Below, piece by piece: positions 36,751 to 47,971 of a stretch of 64,000 nucleotides of DNA (positions are counted from its first letter, which is position 1; each line of letters opens with the position of its first letter). The notes beneath the pieces were generated by a model. It saw nothing but the letters and a program-made list of their open reading frames with translations, had not been told where the DNA came from and did not search any database. Where the stretch lies: contig JBANDB010000001.1 of the NCBI GenBank assembly GCA_037576215.1, forward strand, positions 1,736,001 to 1,800,000, written 5' to 3'. This stretch comes from Armillaria gallica. Lineage: Eukaryota; Basidiomycota; Agaricomycetes; Agaricales; Physalacriaceae. A program made the translations under genes and the position numbers.

Positions 36751-37501
36751 GTAAATGGAAACTCGGACACGAAGTTCGAAGATGATATTGACTCTGACAA
36801 TTCCGTCGGACCGCCTCCGCTCCCAGGGTGAACATGTGCCTTGTTTTCATAACTTACGCACTTCCTGACTTGGAAAGCAGCGTAATACCGGGATATCGCA
36901 GCCAGGAATTAGTGGCGGTAGACTAAATGTCAAACGTGATAATATGCCCCCGAATTCTACAGCAGAGCGTGATTCAGTTTCCAAAGAAGATAAGGACTCG
37001 GAAGAGCAGCAGATGCGAGACGAACCAGATGTTCCATTAACGCCTCCCATGCCCCCCGTGAGTCCTTAGTCCGGCCCAGTCTTGGGCATTATTCACTCGT
37101 ATCAATAGTTTGTGTGAGATATGCGAGCTTTTCATGGCGGACAGTTAGTCGCCGTTGGGTTCTCGTATCGATCTACTTACGTGTTGACCTATTTCCGAGG
37201 GGATTTCGTAGTATATTAAGCTAGGTTCGTAGTTAGTCCCCATGTCGCGTTTGCCACAGATGTAACCCATTTTGCTACTCACTTCGTTTGAGTTCAGCCC
37301 CGCGATTCTAACAGTTTGGTGTTAAAAGGACGGCCGCTTGGGCCCATCCATGGCGGTCCAAATCCCGCATCCAAGCCTATACCCAAACCGGCGCCCAAGC
37401 CGGCGCCGCACCAGCAAGCTACTACTCGCTCAGATGTTGGTATGACGGCCACGTATTTGCTGAAATGGGCATTTCTCTTGAGAAGGATACTACTTATTTA
37501 A
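36751..37501 (+). pseudogene. Mosaic remnant of the small acidic/proline-rich family (member C)
   Basis: This segment joins pieces of both small genes. 36751-36900 matches the middle and second intron of the gene at 32338 (NSDTKFEDDIDSDNS, GPPPLPG, VIPG). 36950-37110 matches the gene at 29993 (SVSKEDKDSEEQQMRDEPD, then PPMPP and the intron with CTCGTATCAATAG). 37314-37440 again matches the last exon of the 29993 gene (LVLKGRPLGPIHGGP) with an added KPIPKPAPKPAPHQQ run. It ends in the flank of the 32338 gene. No start codon in a proper first exon is visible, and an insertion of about 200 bases separates the second and third parts. It could be a working chimera with other splicing, but decay is more likely. 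Confidence 0.6.
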
Positions 37502-38100
37502 CGTCCGGAGCATTTCAATTGGGCCTTTTTGATCAATAGTATGCGGAAATTTGAAGTGAGAGGAACGGTCCTGGAGTTGTTAATATTATGATCAATTTCT
37601 GTATATCATTTTGTCCGACTGGTTTGATTAAATACTACGCCTTCTCAATTTCACTTCGCTATCTGTAGTACTTTTATGTACGTTCGCTTGGAGTATTTTT
37701 CATTCCATATAGATCCCCCGGATTTCTGAGCGCAGCCATTTCAAGAACAGCTTTTGGAACTATAGCTATCATAAAGAACGGTATAACCATATAAGATCCT
37801 TGAAATTAGAGGCTGAGATGATATATTGGTGCTAAGAATGAAAGCGAGGTAAAGGAATAGCCTCGTAGTTTACATGCTGTCTCCGCAGCGCCTACAAGGA
37901 CCAGAAAGACAGGGTTCCTATTATTGACGTCTAAGCTGTACGATTGCTAGGCCGTATGATCGCAATCAAAGTGAAAGGGCTATTCAAAAGCTGCGTGATC
38001 GAAAATTCAATCGAATCCAATCGAAGCGCTAAGGGCACCAATGAAGTACGATCTAGGATTTGGAAAACTATCGATACAGATAATACTAGTTTTGCAATAT
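37430..38100. repeat. Dispersed direct repeat, right copy
   Basis: Second copy of 32790-33490. It carries more small deletions than the left copy and leads into membrane-protein copy 3. Confidence 0.7.
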
Positions 38101-38152
38101 AGATAGAATGTCATGACAAACAAGCACCTGTCTCCAGCCCTTCATCTCTTAA

Positions 38153-41052
38153 TCATACAGCAAATGTGTCAATAGCCGTTTTCTCCGAGTCCACGGAAGG
38201 CCTTCGAAACGGCCAATGTATGTTACTAAGTCTTTCCGTAATGTGCCAACAGATCGTTGGCGCAGGTAATCGACTCCAAATATTGTCCAGAAACTCAAGC
38301 GATAACATGTGCCAACGATGGTCCGGCTGCTTGGTTTCCCATGATGTCATGATGCACCAGAGGATGAGAACGCCGATCGCTAACCACGCGCCGCCTATGA
38401 GCATTCGGACGGACAAGTTGGAGGCGGTGAAACACATAAGACTGAACGCGGCCAGGAATAAGATCATACTGGGTTCAAGTCAGCGCACGTCAAACAAAAT
38501 TGATTTCAAGAAATACTTACGCCCACATGAGAAGAGCATAAGGCAAGCCATACAAGATAGCAAGCGTTTCCAGACCGGTCTTGTTGTGTTTTTGTGATCG
38601 AAGAAATAGCCACTAGAGCACATCAGAGGAGTTTGAGAGGTGACAAGTGTAAGGACTTACTGCTTCTGGGAGGAGTCACGGGCCTTGGAACGATTCTTCC
38701 GAATCAGAAGCAAGCCCAGAATGATGCTGCCGATACTTGCGATAATTGAGATATAACTCGATATTTGGGCGGGTGACCGTCCCGGTTTATCACTAGAATC
38801 ATCGACGCTCTGAATCGCTATGAAAGCGACGTTAGCGTTGAGTAAGACAGTGGACTGTAGATGTATTAGCCGGTTCTAGGGTCCAATAGATGTCACTCAC
38901 ATAGAGGATGAACTCCTGCCACTCGGTATTGAGTTTCTCGATGAATATAGTCCAGGACACTTTGCTGACAAGACCGTCACCCCATATCTTCTCAAGTGAA
39001 GCGAGATGAATATCGGGTGCAAAGAATAACAATGGCGATAGCAAGGCAATAAGGGCCGTACGTTTGAATTTTCGTCCATAAACTGACTTTTCACGCTCAA
39101 GCCGAGCACCCGGCTGTCCGTGGAAGTCGTAAAATCGTTGTTGGACTATGAGAGATTATAAGTCTTGCATCAACTGTCATATTTCCACGGGCCTACCGAA
39201 AATATACATGAAACGACCTATTAAATAGTCGGTTTATAGACGGCTTTTCATGATGCGTGATTGTGACTAACCTATACTGCACACTGAACCCGGGTGCCCC
39301 TCTTCGCCTTTTTTGACGGATTCTGGGGCACGTTTGAGTAGGTATTTTGAGAGCAACAAATCTTTCCTTACTCCTGATAGCATTCGTAAGAGTTAGCATT
39401 GGCTGCAGGTCTATTACACCGTAGGGACAGTTGGCCATCGGTGAAGTCATGGTATCTGTGAAGTCTGGTCAGCCTGAGCCTACAGTTTTATTCGCGCGAA
39501 TAAAGACCTCCAAGACAGTAGATCAGGATGTCCCTCAGTTCGTCAATGATACCTTCTGTCATCTCCAGGCATGCGGGGAACAATTGACAATGATACCTAG
39601 TTGGTATGAGCTTCAAATCAAGGATATAAACAGATACATACCAGTATTGCGCCTCTATTTCGTGACCAATATGGGATTGCTCAGTGACACCACGAACTTC
39701 GTTGCATCTGTCAAGATACGTAGTATTGAAGTCGTCCAGCCAAAAGATAGACCGATCGTCATGGCTTGCAAAGTAATACCCGCAGCAAATATTGCCATTG
39801 TCTGGGTCTCGAATAAGGTCAAACACAAGGTCAACATTGGAATATATGTTGATGCCTTTTGCCCGTATGTAGTCTTCCATATCGACCATAAACTTCGTAA
39901 TGAGTTCCAACTTGTCCGTATCGTATAGGTTAATATCCGTGAATATCCTCGGTAGCAAACATCCGGAGGATATCATGGCGTCATGATAGTTACCGATGCA
40001 TGGGGATATCTTCCTCTCGCGAACAAAGTAACGAGCACCTTCAGGATGCACATGCGTTAACCAATCCTCATGGCGATGGTTCCTGCACCGATACAATAAG
40101 TAATACAGCACGAGAAGATAAGGCGACTAACGTACTGACGAAAGAAATTGTCAAAGGATCGATCCAGTAATCTGTCTCGTTGGGGGCTCTGCACGCCATA
40201 CATATGAGCAGAAGCAAGGAGATATATCATAGGAGCCACAAACACGAGTTCTCTCTCATATCTTTCAACATGTTCAGGCGCCAAGGGCCAGAAGGCAGGA
40301 TAGGCTGCAGTCAATGTAGTAGCATCGCTTGGTATAGCACAATCCGGTACATCGTGCTGTACAGCAGATGTTAGCTGAATTACCGGAGGTGCAGTACCAG
40401 ACTTGGGAGAAGGGGCTGTGACAATCACTGAGCTGGGTCGGTAACTCGAGAGCCGATGGGAGGATGAGTCTACAGGATGTGTATATGTAGCTATATTGGA
40501 TGTCGAATGATTGATATTTTGAGACGACCGCGAGGCATTAGAGCAGGTGTATGTACGTATAGAGCCCTGGTCAGCTGGTGTCTGCGCAACAGATGAAGGT
40601 CGGGAACCGTGACGGGGTAGACGTCGGGTCGACAGATTCACATGGGAATAGTCTTCCAAATTTATCTGGGAGCGACTTGTCATGGGCGTAGTGGGGCGCA
40701 GAGCAGACTGAACAGCAGCATCTACCGAGAGAAGTGAAGGATTTTCGACAGAAATGCCGACTGGAGATTCTGGGACATGACTGCCGCACACTTCCCCCAA
40801 AACCGGCTCCTCGTCGTCCATCATCATAGCACAGTGCGTGAGATCCTGGTGGGTGAATTGAAGCAAGGAAGTATCACGAATGCATCGTGGCCCTTTAAAT
40901 GAGGCTCTGTCGTGTCGAATACATGAAAAACGCCTGAATGAGCGCACCAAAAAAGACCAAAACACGAGGATGACCTTCAACGTAGAGCGACCGACTGCAT
41001 GAATACAAACGCGTTTTCGTAGGGACTTCAGCAGCAGCCGAAATAGTGGCAT
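38153..41052 (-). CDS. WW-like/HPEG multi-pass membrane protein, copy 3
   Basis: About 780 residues, the best preserved copy: I see no forced frame break. The N-terminus MPLFRLLLKSLRKRVCIHAV is followed by TLKVILVFWSFLVRSF, a disordered Ser/Pro region with SRSQINLEDYSHVNLST, and AYPAFWPLAPEHVERYEREL. The HPEG exon reads EDWLTHVHPEGARYFVRE, then DKLELITKFMVDMEDYIRAK, then CCGYYFASHDDRSIFWLDDF and a Tyr-Trp / HCQLFPACLEM pair. C-terminal spans include LIALLSPLLFFAPDIHLAS and FLAAFSLMCFTASNLSVRM, then GVLILWCIMTSW. The N-terminal half is clearly more diverged from copies 2 and 4 than the HPEG-to-second-motif part. It lies back to back with the remnant small gene at 36751-37501. Confidence 0.75.
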
Positions 41053-41219
41053 GAATCTGGGACCAGGGACAAGGTCGCCGTATATAGGTAAGCAGAGCAT
41101 GGCTCAGGGCTGGTGCATAGCCACTGCCGAGCTTCGATCAAACAATCATCGTTTAGGTTGCTGCCGCGGGAAAAAACAAACATCGACACCATTCCCAGTC
41201 TAACGTGGTTGTAGAAATT

Positions 41220-44200
41220 TTTTCAGGGAGGGGCCAAACCCTAGGTTAGTGTTCTCACTGACGCCCGAAGCGCACTTACGCCATGTTAGAATCAGGGGGC
41301 TGGACTCAATCGAAGTGAGTAGCAGAATGGCTTACATATGTAGCATACACGTTGTGGTAGCTAACTACGAATATACGACCTTAGACACTACAAAATACCT
41401 CGCAGAAATGAGTCAACACGTAAGTACTAAATCCATACGAGAACCCAACGGCGACCAACTGTCTTCACCATGAAAAGCTCGAACCCACAGGCCATCCTCT
41501 GTCCATGGCCCTCTCTCGGTGGATGTATAACGCCCAGAAGTACATAGATTCTCGCAACAGAGACAACTATTGATACAGAGGTTGGAGCTATCTATACAGG
41601 AGGGAAATTATCATCGCAACATAGTATACATAATCACCTCTCAATCATACATCGACAGCCGTCTCATCCGAATCCACAGAGTGTCTGGTTTTCGTCCAAC
41701 TGAGGCGATTTATTTTCTCCACAACATGCACAGACGGTGCCTGGGGTAATCTTTGCCAAACCTTGTTTCCAAGCGCGGAGAGCAACATGTACCAGCGGTC
41801 GTCGCTTTGCTTGCCCTCCCAGGAAGTCATGATGCACCAGAAGATAAGAACAGCTATCGCAAGCCACGCGGTACCCACAAGCATTCGAACGGTTACGTTG
41901 GAAGCAGTGAAACACATAAGACTGAATGCCGACAAGAAAGTCACCATGCTGGACTTCGGGGTAAGACGCACGAAAGAGTGAGAGAAGACATAGGTACTCA
42001 CGCCCACATGAGGAGAGCATAAGGTAAACTGTACATAATAGCCAGCGTCTCCAGACCAGTATATTTCTTCTTTTGTGAACGAAGGAATGACCACTAGAGT
42101 ACATCAGCTGGGTCATAGAAGTCACGGAGGTGGTAGCTTACTGCGTCAGTGGTCGCACCGTCCTCCTTTGAACGATTCTTCCGAATTAGAAGTAAGCCCA
42201 AAATGATACTGCCAATGCTTGCAATAATTGAGATGTAACTAAATATCTGCGCTGGGGACCGTCCCTCCTTATCACTAGAGTCATCGACACTCTGAATGGC
42301 AAGGAAGGCGACGTTGGCGTTGAGCAAAACAGTAGACTGTGTATCTGTTAGAAGAGCTTGAAACTCATTGTAGGATGCTCACATTGATGATCAAGTCTTG
42401 CCAATCAATATTGAGTTTCTTGATGAAGGGAGCCCAGCTTGTTTTGCTCACTAAACCATCACCCCAGATCTTGTTTAGGGAAGCAAGATGGATATCGGGC
42501 GCGAAGAATAAGAGTGGCGATAGTAAAATGACAAGTGGTGTCCGTTTCACTTCTGTACCATAAACAGACTTATCACGCTCAAGCCGAGCTGCAGGCAATC
42601 CGTGGAAGTTGTAAAATCGCTGTTGGACTATAAATCATAAGCCTTAGTACTAATAATAATGTCCTCGTGCGCATACCAAAAATGAACATGAAACGACCTG
42701 TGGATTCGTCAATTCATAGACGATTATGTGAAGAAGGATCACAATTTACTTGTACTGGACACTGAGCTTGGACTTTGATGATTTCCCGAGAGAACGGTTT
42801 CTAGACCAGAAATCAGGGAATATGGGAATTGGAGTTGTTAATTTCTGACCTTTAATGCTATTTGTGAGCGAAAGCATTTGCTGTAGGTCTGGAATGCTGT
42901 AAGGGCAATTGGCTGTTTCTGAAGTTATCAAATCTTAGTGCAAACCAGTCAGCACATGTGGCACAACTTCGGTCGCGAACCATACCTCCAATGGAATGGA
43001 TCAAGATATCACTCAGTTCGTTGATTATTTTCATATCCATTTCCCGGCACGTAGGGAACAGTTGACAATGATACCTGGTTGTCGTCAGCACAAATATAAA
43101 TGCCACGGCAGGTGCTCACCAGTATTGTGACTCTACCTCATGGCCAACTTGGGATGCGGCAGTTACACCTTTGATCTCATCCCATCTATTGAAATCGGTG
43201 GCGTTGAAGTCGTCCAGCCAAAAGATAGACCGATCGTCATGGCTTGCAAAGTAGTAAGCGCAACAAATATTGCCGTCCTCTGGGTTTCGTCTAAGGTCAA
43301 ACACAAGATCGACATTGGGATATATGTTGATGCCCATTGCTCGTATGTAGTCTTCCATATCGACCATGAACTTCGTAATGAGTTCCAGCTTGTCCGAATC
43401 GTACAGGTCAATATCCGTGAATATCCTCGGTAGTAAACATCCGGAAGATATCATGGCGTCATGATAGTTACCAGTGCATGGGGATGTCTTCCTCTCGCGA
43501 AAAAAGTAACGAGCACCTTCAGGATGTACATACGCTACCCATTCATCAGGAACGGAGGCACTTCACAAGATACATGATTGACAAGCACAGAAAAGCAGAA
43601 AACGACCAACGTACGTTTGAAATGAGGTTGTCAGGGGATCGATCCAAAAATCTGTTTCTATCGGTTCCCTAAATCATAAATATGAGTAGAAGTATAAAGG
43701 TACAGTCAAAGGATCACAGACACAAGCTCTCTTTCATATCTTTGCACCTGTTCGGGTGCTATGGGCCAGAATAGAGGATACGCGGTCATCAATGTAGTAA
43801 CATCGCCTGGGACGGCGACATCCGGACCATCGTGTGGTACGACGGGAGGTAAAGACTGTGCTATAGCTGTCAAGGATCCGCTGTCGAAACTGGGACAAGG
43901 GGGGGTCGAAACTATGGACGTGGGCCGAAGAGGAGAGAGCTCGTGAGAGGATGGATTCCTACGTGTGTATGTCCCCAAGTTAGGCATCGAGTGGCGGACA
44001 TTTTGAGACGACTGTGATGCATTAGAGCAGGAATATGGATGTAGAGAACTTTGGTCGGTTGGAAGGTGCACGATGGATGAGGGCCGGGAGCCATGACGAG
44101 GTAGACGGCGAGTCGACAGATTTACGTGGGCGTAGTCGGCCAAATTACTTGAGATCGACTTGTCATAGGTGTAGCCAACGTCGCAACGGTGTTCAGCGAA

Positions 44201-44560
44201 GACTGTGAGGCATTCTGGACAGAAAAACTGTATATGGAGTCTGAGTTATCCGGGGGGACGACACTGCGGCAGACTACCATCGGGACAGGTGGCTGCCATC
44301 CGTCGACGGCGCTGTCCACCATCGACACCGTGAAATCATCGGGTCCATTACGTGGAGGGGGCATGTCTCTCTGTCGTAAATGCGTCGTAGGCCCTTCGCA
44401 GAGGCTCCGTCATGTAAAAGGCATGAATATCGCTGAAATTGGCGCCTGAAGAATGACCAGAGGGCGAGAATCACCTTCAGTGGCGAGCGGCCACCAACGT
44501 GGTCGCGAACGAATCTCTGCAGCACTCTCAGTAGCCATTGAAACAGCGACATCAGTTTCT
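41220..44560. repeat. Segmental duplication unit 4 (pairs with 33540-36650)
   Basis: Same gene and 3' flank as unit 2. In the block at 43116-43450 against 35210-35550 differences are only a few per hundred bases, including intron sequence, which implies recent duplication or conversion. Confidence 0.75.
41645..44552 (-). CDS. WW-like/HPEG multi-pass membrane protein, copy 4 (two apparent 1-base deletions)
   Basis: Same architecture as copy 2 and its closest relative. The start MSLFQWLLRVLQRFVRDHVG at 44552 is followed by LKVILALWSFFRRQF, the disordered region, AYPLFWPIAPEQVQRYEREL, the HPEG exon, DLYDSDKLELITKFMVDMED, CCAYYFASHDDRSIFWLDDF and four hydrophobic spans ending VHVVEKINRLSWTKTRH. 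Two one-base losses break the disordered region: in the G run at 44357-44361 and at 44146, where copy 2 has TTAACC and this copy TTAC. With both bridged, the frame agrees with copy 2 throughout. Copy 4 has no small acidic gene upstream; FMO1 follows instead. It may be intact in the real genome. Confidence 0.72.
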
Positions 44561-44779
44561 GCCAAGCGGTACAAGGTGACGGTGCAAAGGCAAGCCAATG
44601 CTGTATAGCTCATGTCATCCATGGCGGACTACCACACCCCGTATAGCACCGCCACTGAATTCACAGGAAAAAAAATTGCTACCGCGGACATGATCGATAA
44701 ATGTCTACAAGGAATAATTGCACAGCTAATGCTACAAATTTACTAGCAAATTTCTTCGACAAACGGCGAAAGGACTGAT

Positions 44780-46324
44780 TTATGAGGTAATTGCCTCGCC
44801 CTGTTCCTGCCTCGCTCTCTCCATCATTCTTTCTGCCAGAGCGACCCAATCCTGAGGGCCATTCTCACCAACACCTCGAACCCAATCATCAGCCAATCCT
44901 TCTTTCACAAGGTCGAACCAGACCTTCTTCAGCGTCATCTTGTTGTCGTACATGTCCTTCTCCCATTGCGGAACCACTATTGCATCTCCGCCGAAACTCG
45001 GAGCTGTATATGCATACAGCTCATCGCGATAATCGAACTGTTCCGAGCCTTTAAATACATGCCAAGCTTTCGCAAGGGCCAACGGATCTTCGGTCTGGAG
45101 CTCGGCTCGGAGCTGCTCATACCGCGTCACGATATCAGTGGTCGCTTTAACTACGTCTAGTTCGTGTGGATGGGCAAAGATATGAATAGCCGCACGTGCT
45201 TGGGCTTCAACGAGAGGGAACGGGGCTACCTTCATTAAAAGTCCCAAAAAAGCAATGGTGGTGGCAGGAAAGCGGGATTGGAAGGGGAATAGATGCTGTG
45301 CCAAGGGGAAAATGTGATAGGTGGAATTGTACAGTTCCTGGGGAAGCGGAGGCACCGCTGCTGGAAGTCCAGGTACAAGGTCTTCATCTGAAAGGAACGG
45401 AAATGACATCTCGAAGCCCGTAGCGAGGATGCAGTGGTCGATGCCAGTCTCTGTGGATCCGTCTTCGAAGAGGACGCTTCCGTTATCTTCGTAACGTACA
45501 GCATGAGGCCGTATTATCACATTACCCTCTTCTCCTGCTCCGTCCGTTATAGAACGTACAAGAGTTTTGACATGCCTGCTAAGTTCAGCAGAGATGTCGA
45601 TTCCACTGGGACCGTTCCCAACGACTAGCATCTTGTTTCCAATGATGTTCTGTGGACGTCTGTACCAGGAGGAATGAGATGCTCGCTTATCGCGCAGCCA
45701 CTTTGAAAGACCGGGTGTGTCAGGATAACGGGGCTTGTTATAATGTCCAGGACACACGATGACCCAATCAAAGGTATGTGTCTCTCCGGTCGATAACTCG
45801 ACCTTCCACTTTGAGCTCTCCAAATCAAACTGCAGTGCAATGACTGTAGTCCGTAGACGGATATGAGTGTTGAGGCCGAAATGATCAGCATATGCCTTGA
45901 GATAATCCTGAACTACACGGGCAACAGGGTAGAGCGGGGTCGAGGGGGGGAATGGGAGGCTCGAAAATGCCATCGCAGGATGAGGGACATTGGTCGTCAA
46001 AGAGTCGTAAATGGCCGAACGCGGAAGTTCGTCATCCACAGGTTCTGACGGTTCCCTTTACACTCGTTAGAATGTGGAAGCCTAGGACCATAATGAAGAA
46101 CTTGCCATACTCCACCGACTTGTTCTCGAGCTTCGAATACCGTAGGCTTGTAAGTCCCAGACTTGTACTGCTCGGTATCCAAGATCGTTTTCAATGCTGC
46201 AAGACCTGTGGGGCCCGCGCCAATGATGCAGATGGTTTATCGTCGTGCGCTGAAGTGAACCTAAAAGCTCATTGCCATGAACAGGAGACGATCGTGAGCA
46301 TGAGGGCTGACCTGGGAGACCCAT
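44780..46324 (-). CDS. Flavin-containing monooxygenase, paralogue 1
   Basis: About 480 residues. The FAD-binding Rossmann motif ICIIGAGPTGLAAL stands near the N-terminus, followed by FEAREQVGGVW, the NADPH motif VVGNGPSGIDISAEL, and C-terminal ILATGFEMSFPFL. Class B FMOs oxygenate soft nucleophiles such as S and N using NADPH and O2; the substrate is unknown. The exon encoding EPSEPVDDELPRSAIYDSLT joins the first part only through a GC-AG intron (donor GCAAGT after VGGV-W), in the same position and phase as a normal GT-AG intron in paralogue 2. The first exon MGLP joins AHDDKTICII only if one A is restored in the run at 46236-46238. The N-terminal model is therefore provisional; the rest is clean. 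Confidence 0.92.
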
Positions 46325-47452
46325 GATGATATTCTAATGCTCTAATCCGTCAACAAAAGAAGGAAGAGGAAAGCCTCAAGGCTAGAGACTCGTCTTGAAA
46401 GGAGCGGAACGGAAGAATTAAGAAATGACTCTTAAGCAAATCGAGGGGACCCGGTAATCGGTCCGAGACGCCCTAGCCTCAGCCAATCGATTGCACCAGT
46501 TCGACGTAAAATTGCGCCTCGGAGGCGACGTCATAGAACAACTAGAATGAAAAAAAGTACAGTCAAGGCTTACCCAGTATTAGCACAATAGCCATTGAAC
46601 GGATTCAACCGCAGCCCTAGTTGTGAGAATTCACGGCGACGTCAGATGGCATGTTCGAGAACAAAGCATAATGTCTGACACTGCGTCTCCACCTGTAAGC
46701 TTAAACTCAGTAAGTCAGTGAAATCTTGAGCGGGAGGAAATCGTATCACCCGCACCCTCGGCTACAATTTCAGGCGGTTCATTTTCTTCGAAATTGAACT
46801 TAAGCGTACAAATAAGGGAGCTTTTGCGGCGGGCGTTATACAATTTTGAGTTGTTTGATGGCGGTACCGTGGTAGTGAGAGTTAAAGAGATGGGTTAGAG
46901 TATTTGCTTCGACAAGGCAAGCGACAGAAAACAAGAACAGCCGAGGTTCGGCTTTTGCCGAACACTTTGTCGTTGCACCACCGTCTCTATTTCTAAGCCC
47001 TTACCTATGCTAGCGCTGATTCTATTCTCTGGTTCCGGTCCTATCTGTACAGCTACTTGCCTGAAACATGTCCGGTCACTTACCTAGGTTTGGGGATATA
47101 AGTATGACAGACCATGCCCAGGGAGACTGTGATAGCAAATGCGACTACACCTACAGTTGCACTTGCACTAGGACGCTTCGTGCTGGATCAGCCTTGTCAA
47201 CAATGATGATGATGATGATGAGATGCTCCGGGTATGCCAATGTAATAGGAGTCTTGGTCAAATTCATAGCCACTCGGTCGGGAACGGCGAACACGTCTTG
47301 GCGCTCATTTATCTGCCTTTGTTATCACCGAACGTCCAACTCGAGGCACAGCAACTAGTATAAAGGTATCGCCTCAATGGTGTGCATGTGATGGCTGCGG
47401 TTTCGGCATAAAACCCATTCTCAGACGCTGGTTCCCCTACGATCCGTACTCA
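46325..47452. other. Intergenic with hairpin and short ATG microsatellite
   Basis: No coding region is supported. Two small features: a perfect hairpin at 46946-46963 (listed separately) and a run of six ATG triplets at 47203-47220. The region separates FMO1 from the CYSTM gene and should hold both promoters. Confidence 0.5.
46946..46963. repeat. Perfect 7-bp hairpin with TTTT loop
   Basis: GTTCGGC (46946-46952), TTTT, GCCGAAC (46957-46963). GC-rich stem with a tight loop in the FMO1-CYSTM intergenic region. Could be a palindromic binding site for a dimeric regulator or a chance structure. Confidence 0.4.
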
Positions 47453-47971
47453 ATGGCTACTAATTACCCCCCGCCTGCAGGTAAGTTTGCTCCAGGATAT
47501 TTGTTTTCTTCTTCTTTTCTAATACCTGATTATTAGGTCCTCCACCAAACTATCAAGGCGGTTATTATCCTCAGGTTAGCGCATCTGCGTCCAAAAGCAT
47601 TATCTGCCGGAAGTTCATGTAAACAACAGCAACCTCCACAATCGTACCAAGGTGATTACGCGGATAAGGGACAGTACTATGGCCCCCCTCAAGGATACCA
47701 AGGGTACCAGGGGTACCAGCCTCAGCATCAATATGCCCGCAACCTCAACCGCAGACTGTCATAGTGTAGGGCATTCTTTATCTACCCGTTTTCCAAGCCC
47801 TCATTGTCCTCGATAGTACTCAGCAAGACCGACGGAGCGACGATAGCTGTATGGGAGTTTGCTTGGCCTGTTTATCGGGTATTGCATGTTTCTGTTGTTT
47901 AGATGGTACGTCTTGGCATACTTATCTGGGTCAAAGCCGCGCTTATAACGTTTGCAATAGCTATATTTTAA
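47453..47971 (+). CDS. CYSTM-type cysteine-rich tail-anchored protein (one apparent 1-base deletion)
   Basis: Five or six short exons give about 95 residues. The N-terminus is Pro/Gln/Tyr/Gly-rich (MATNYPPPAGPPPNYQGGYY and GYQGYQGYQPQHQYA). The C-terminus is the cysteine-rich tail DDSCMGVCLACLSGIACFCC followed by LDAIF, typical of CYSTM proteins. These small tail-anchored proteins sit in the plasma membrane and have been linked to stress tolerance and metal handling. In the C run at 47736-47738 one base appears lost: the literal frame stops at TAG shortly after, while the shifted frame gives PQPQPQTVI and leads by an intron into the Cys-rich exon. The last intron ends at 47960 and leaves only AIF. 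Confidence 0.78.

Noticed and set aside
27697..44560. Transposon or retroelement as the source of the repeated blocks
   Set aside because: No transposase, reverse transcriptase or terminal repeats; the repeated units are intron-containing genes with flanks, which points to segmental duplication.
47203..47220. ATG triplet run as a coding repeat
   Set aside because: It lies outside any supported exon and is only six units long.
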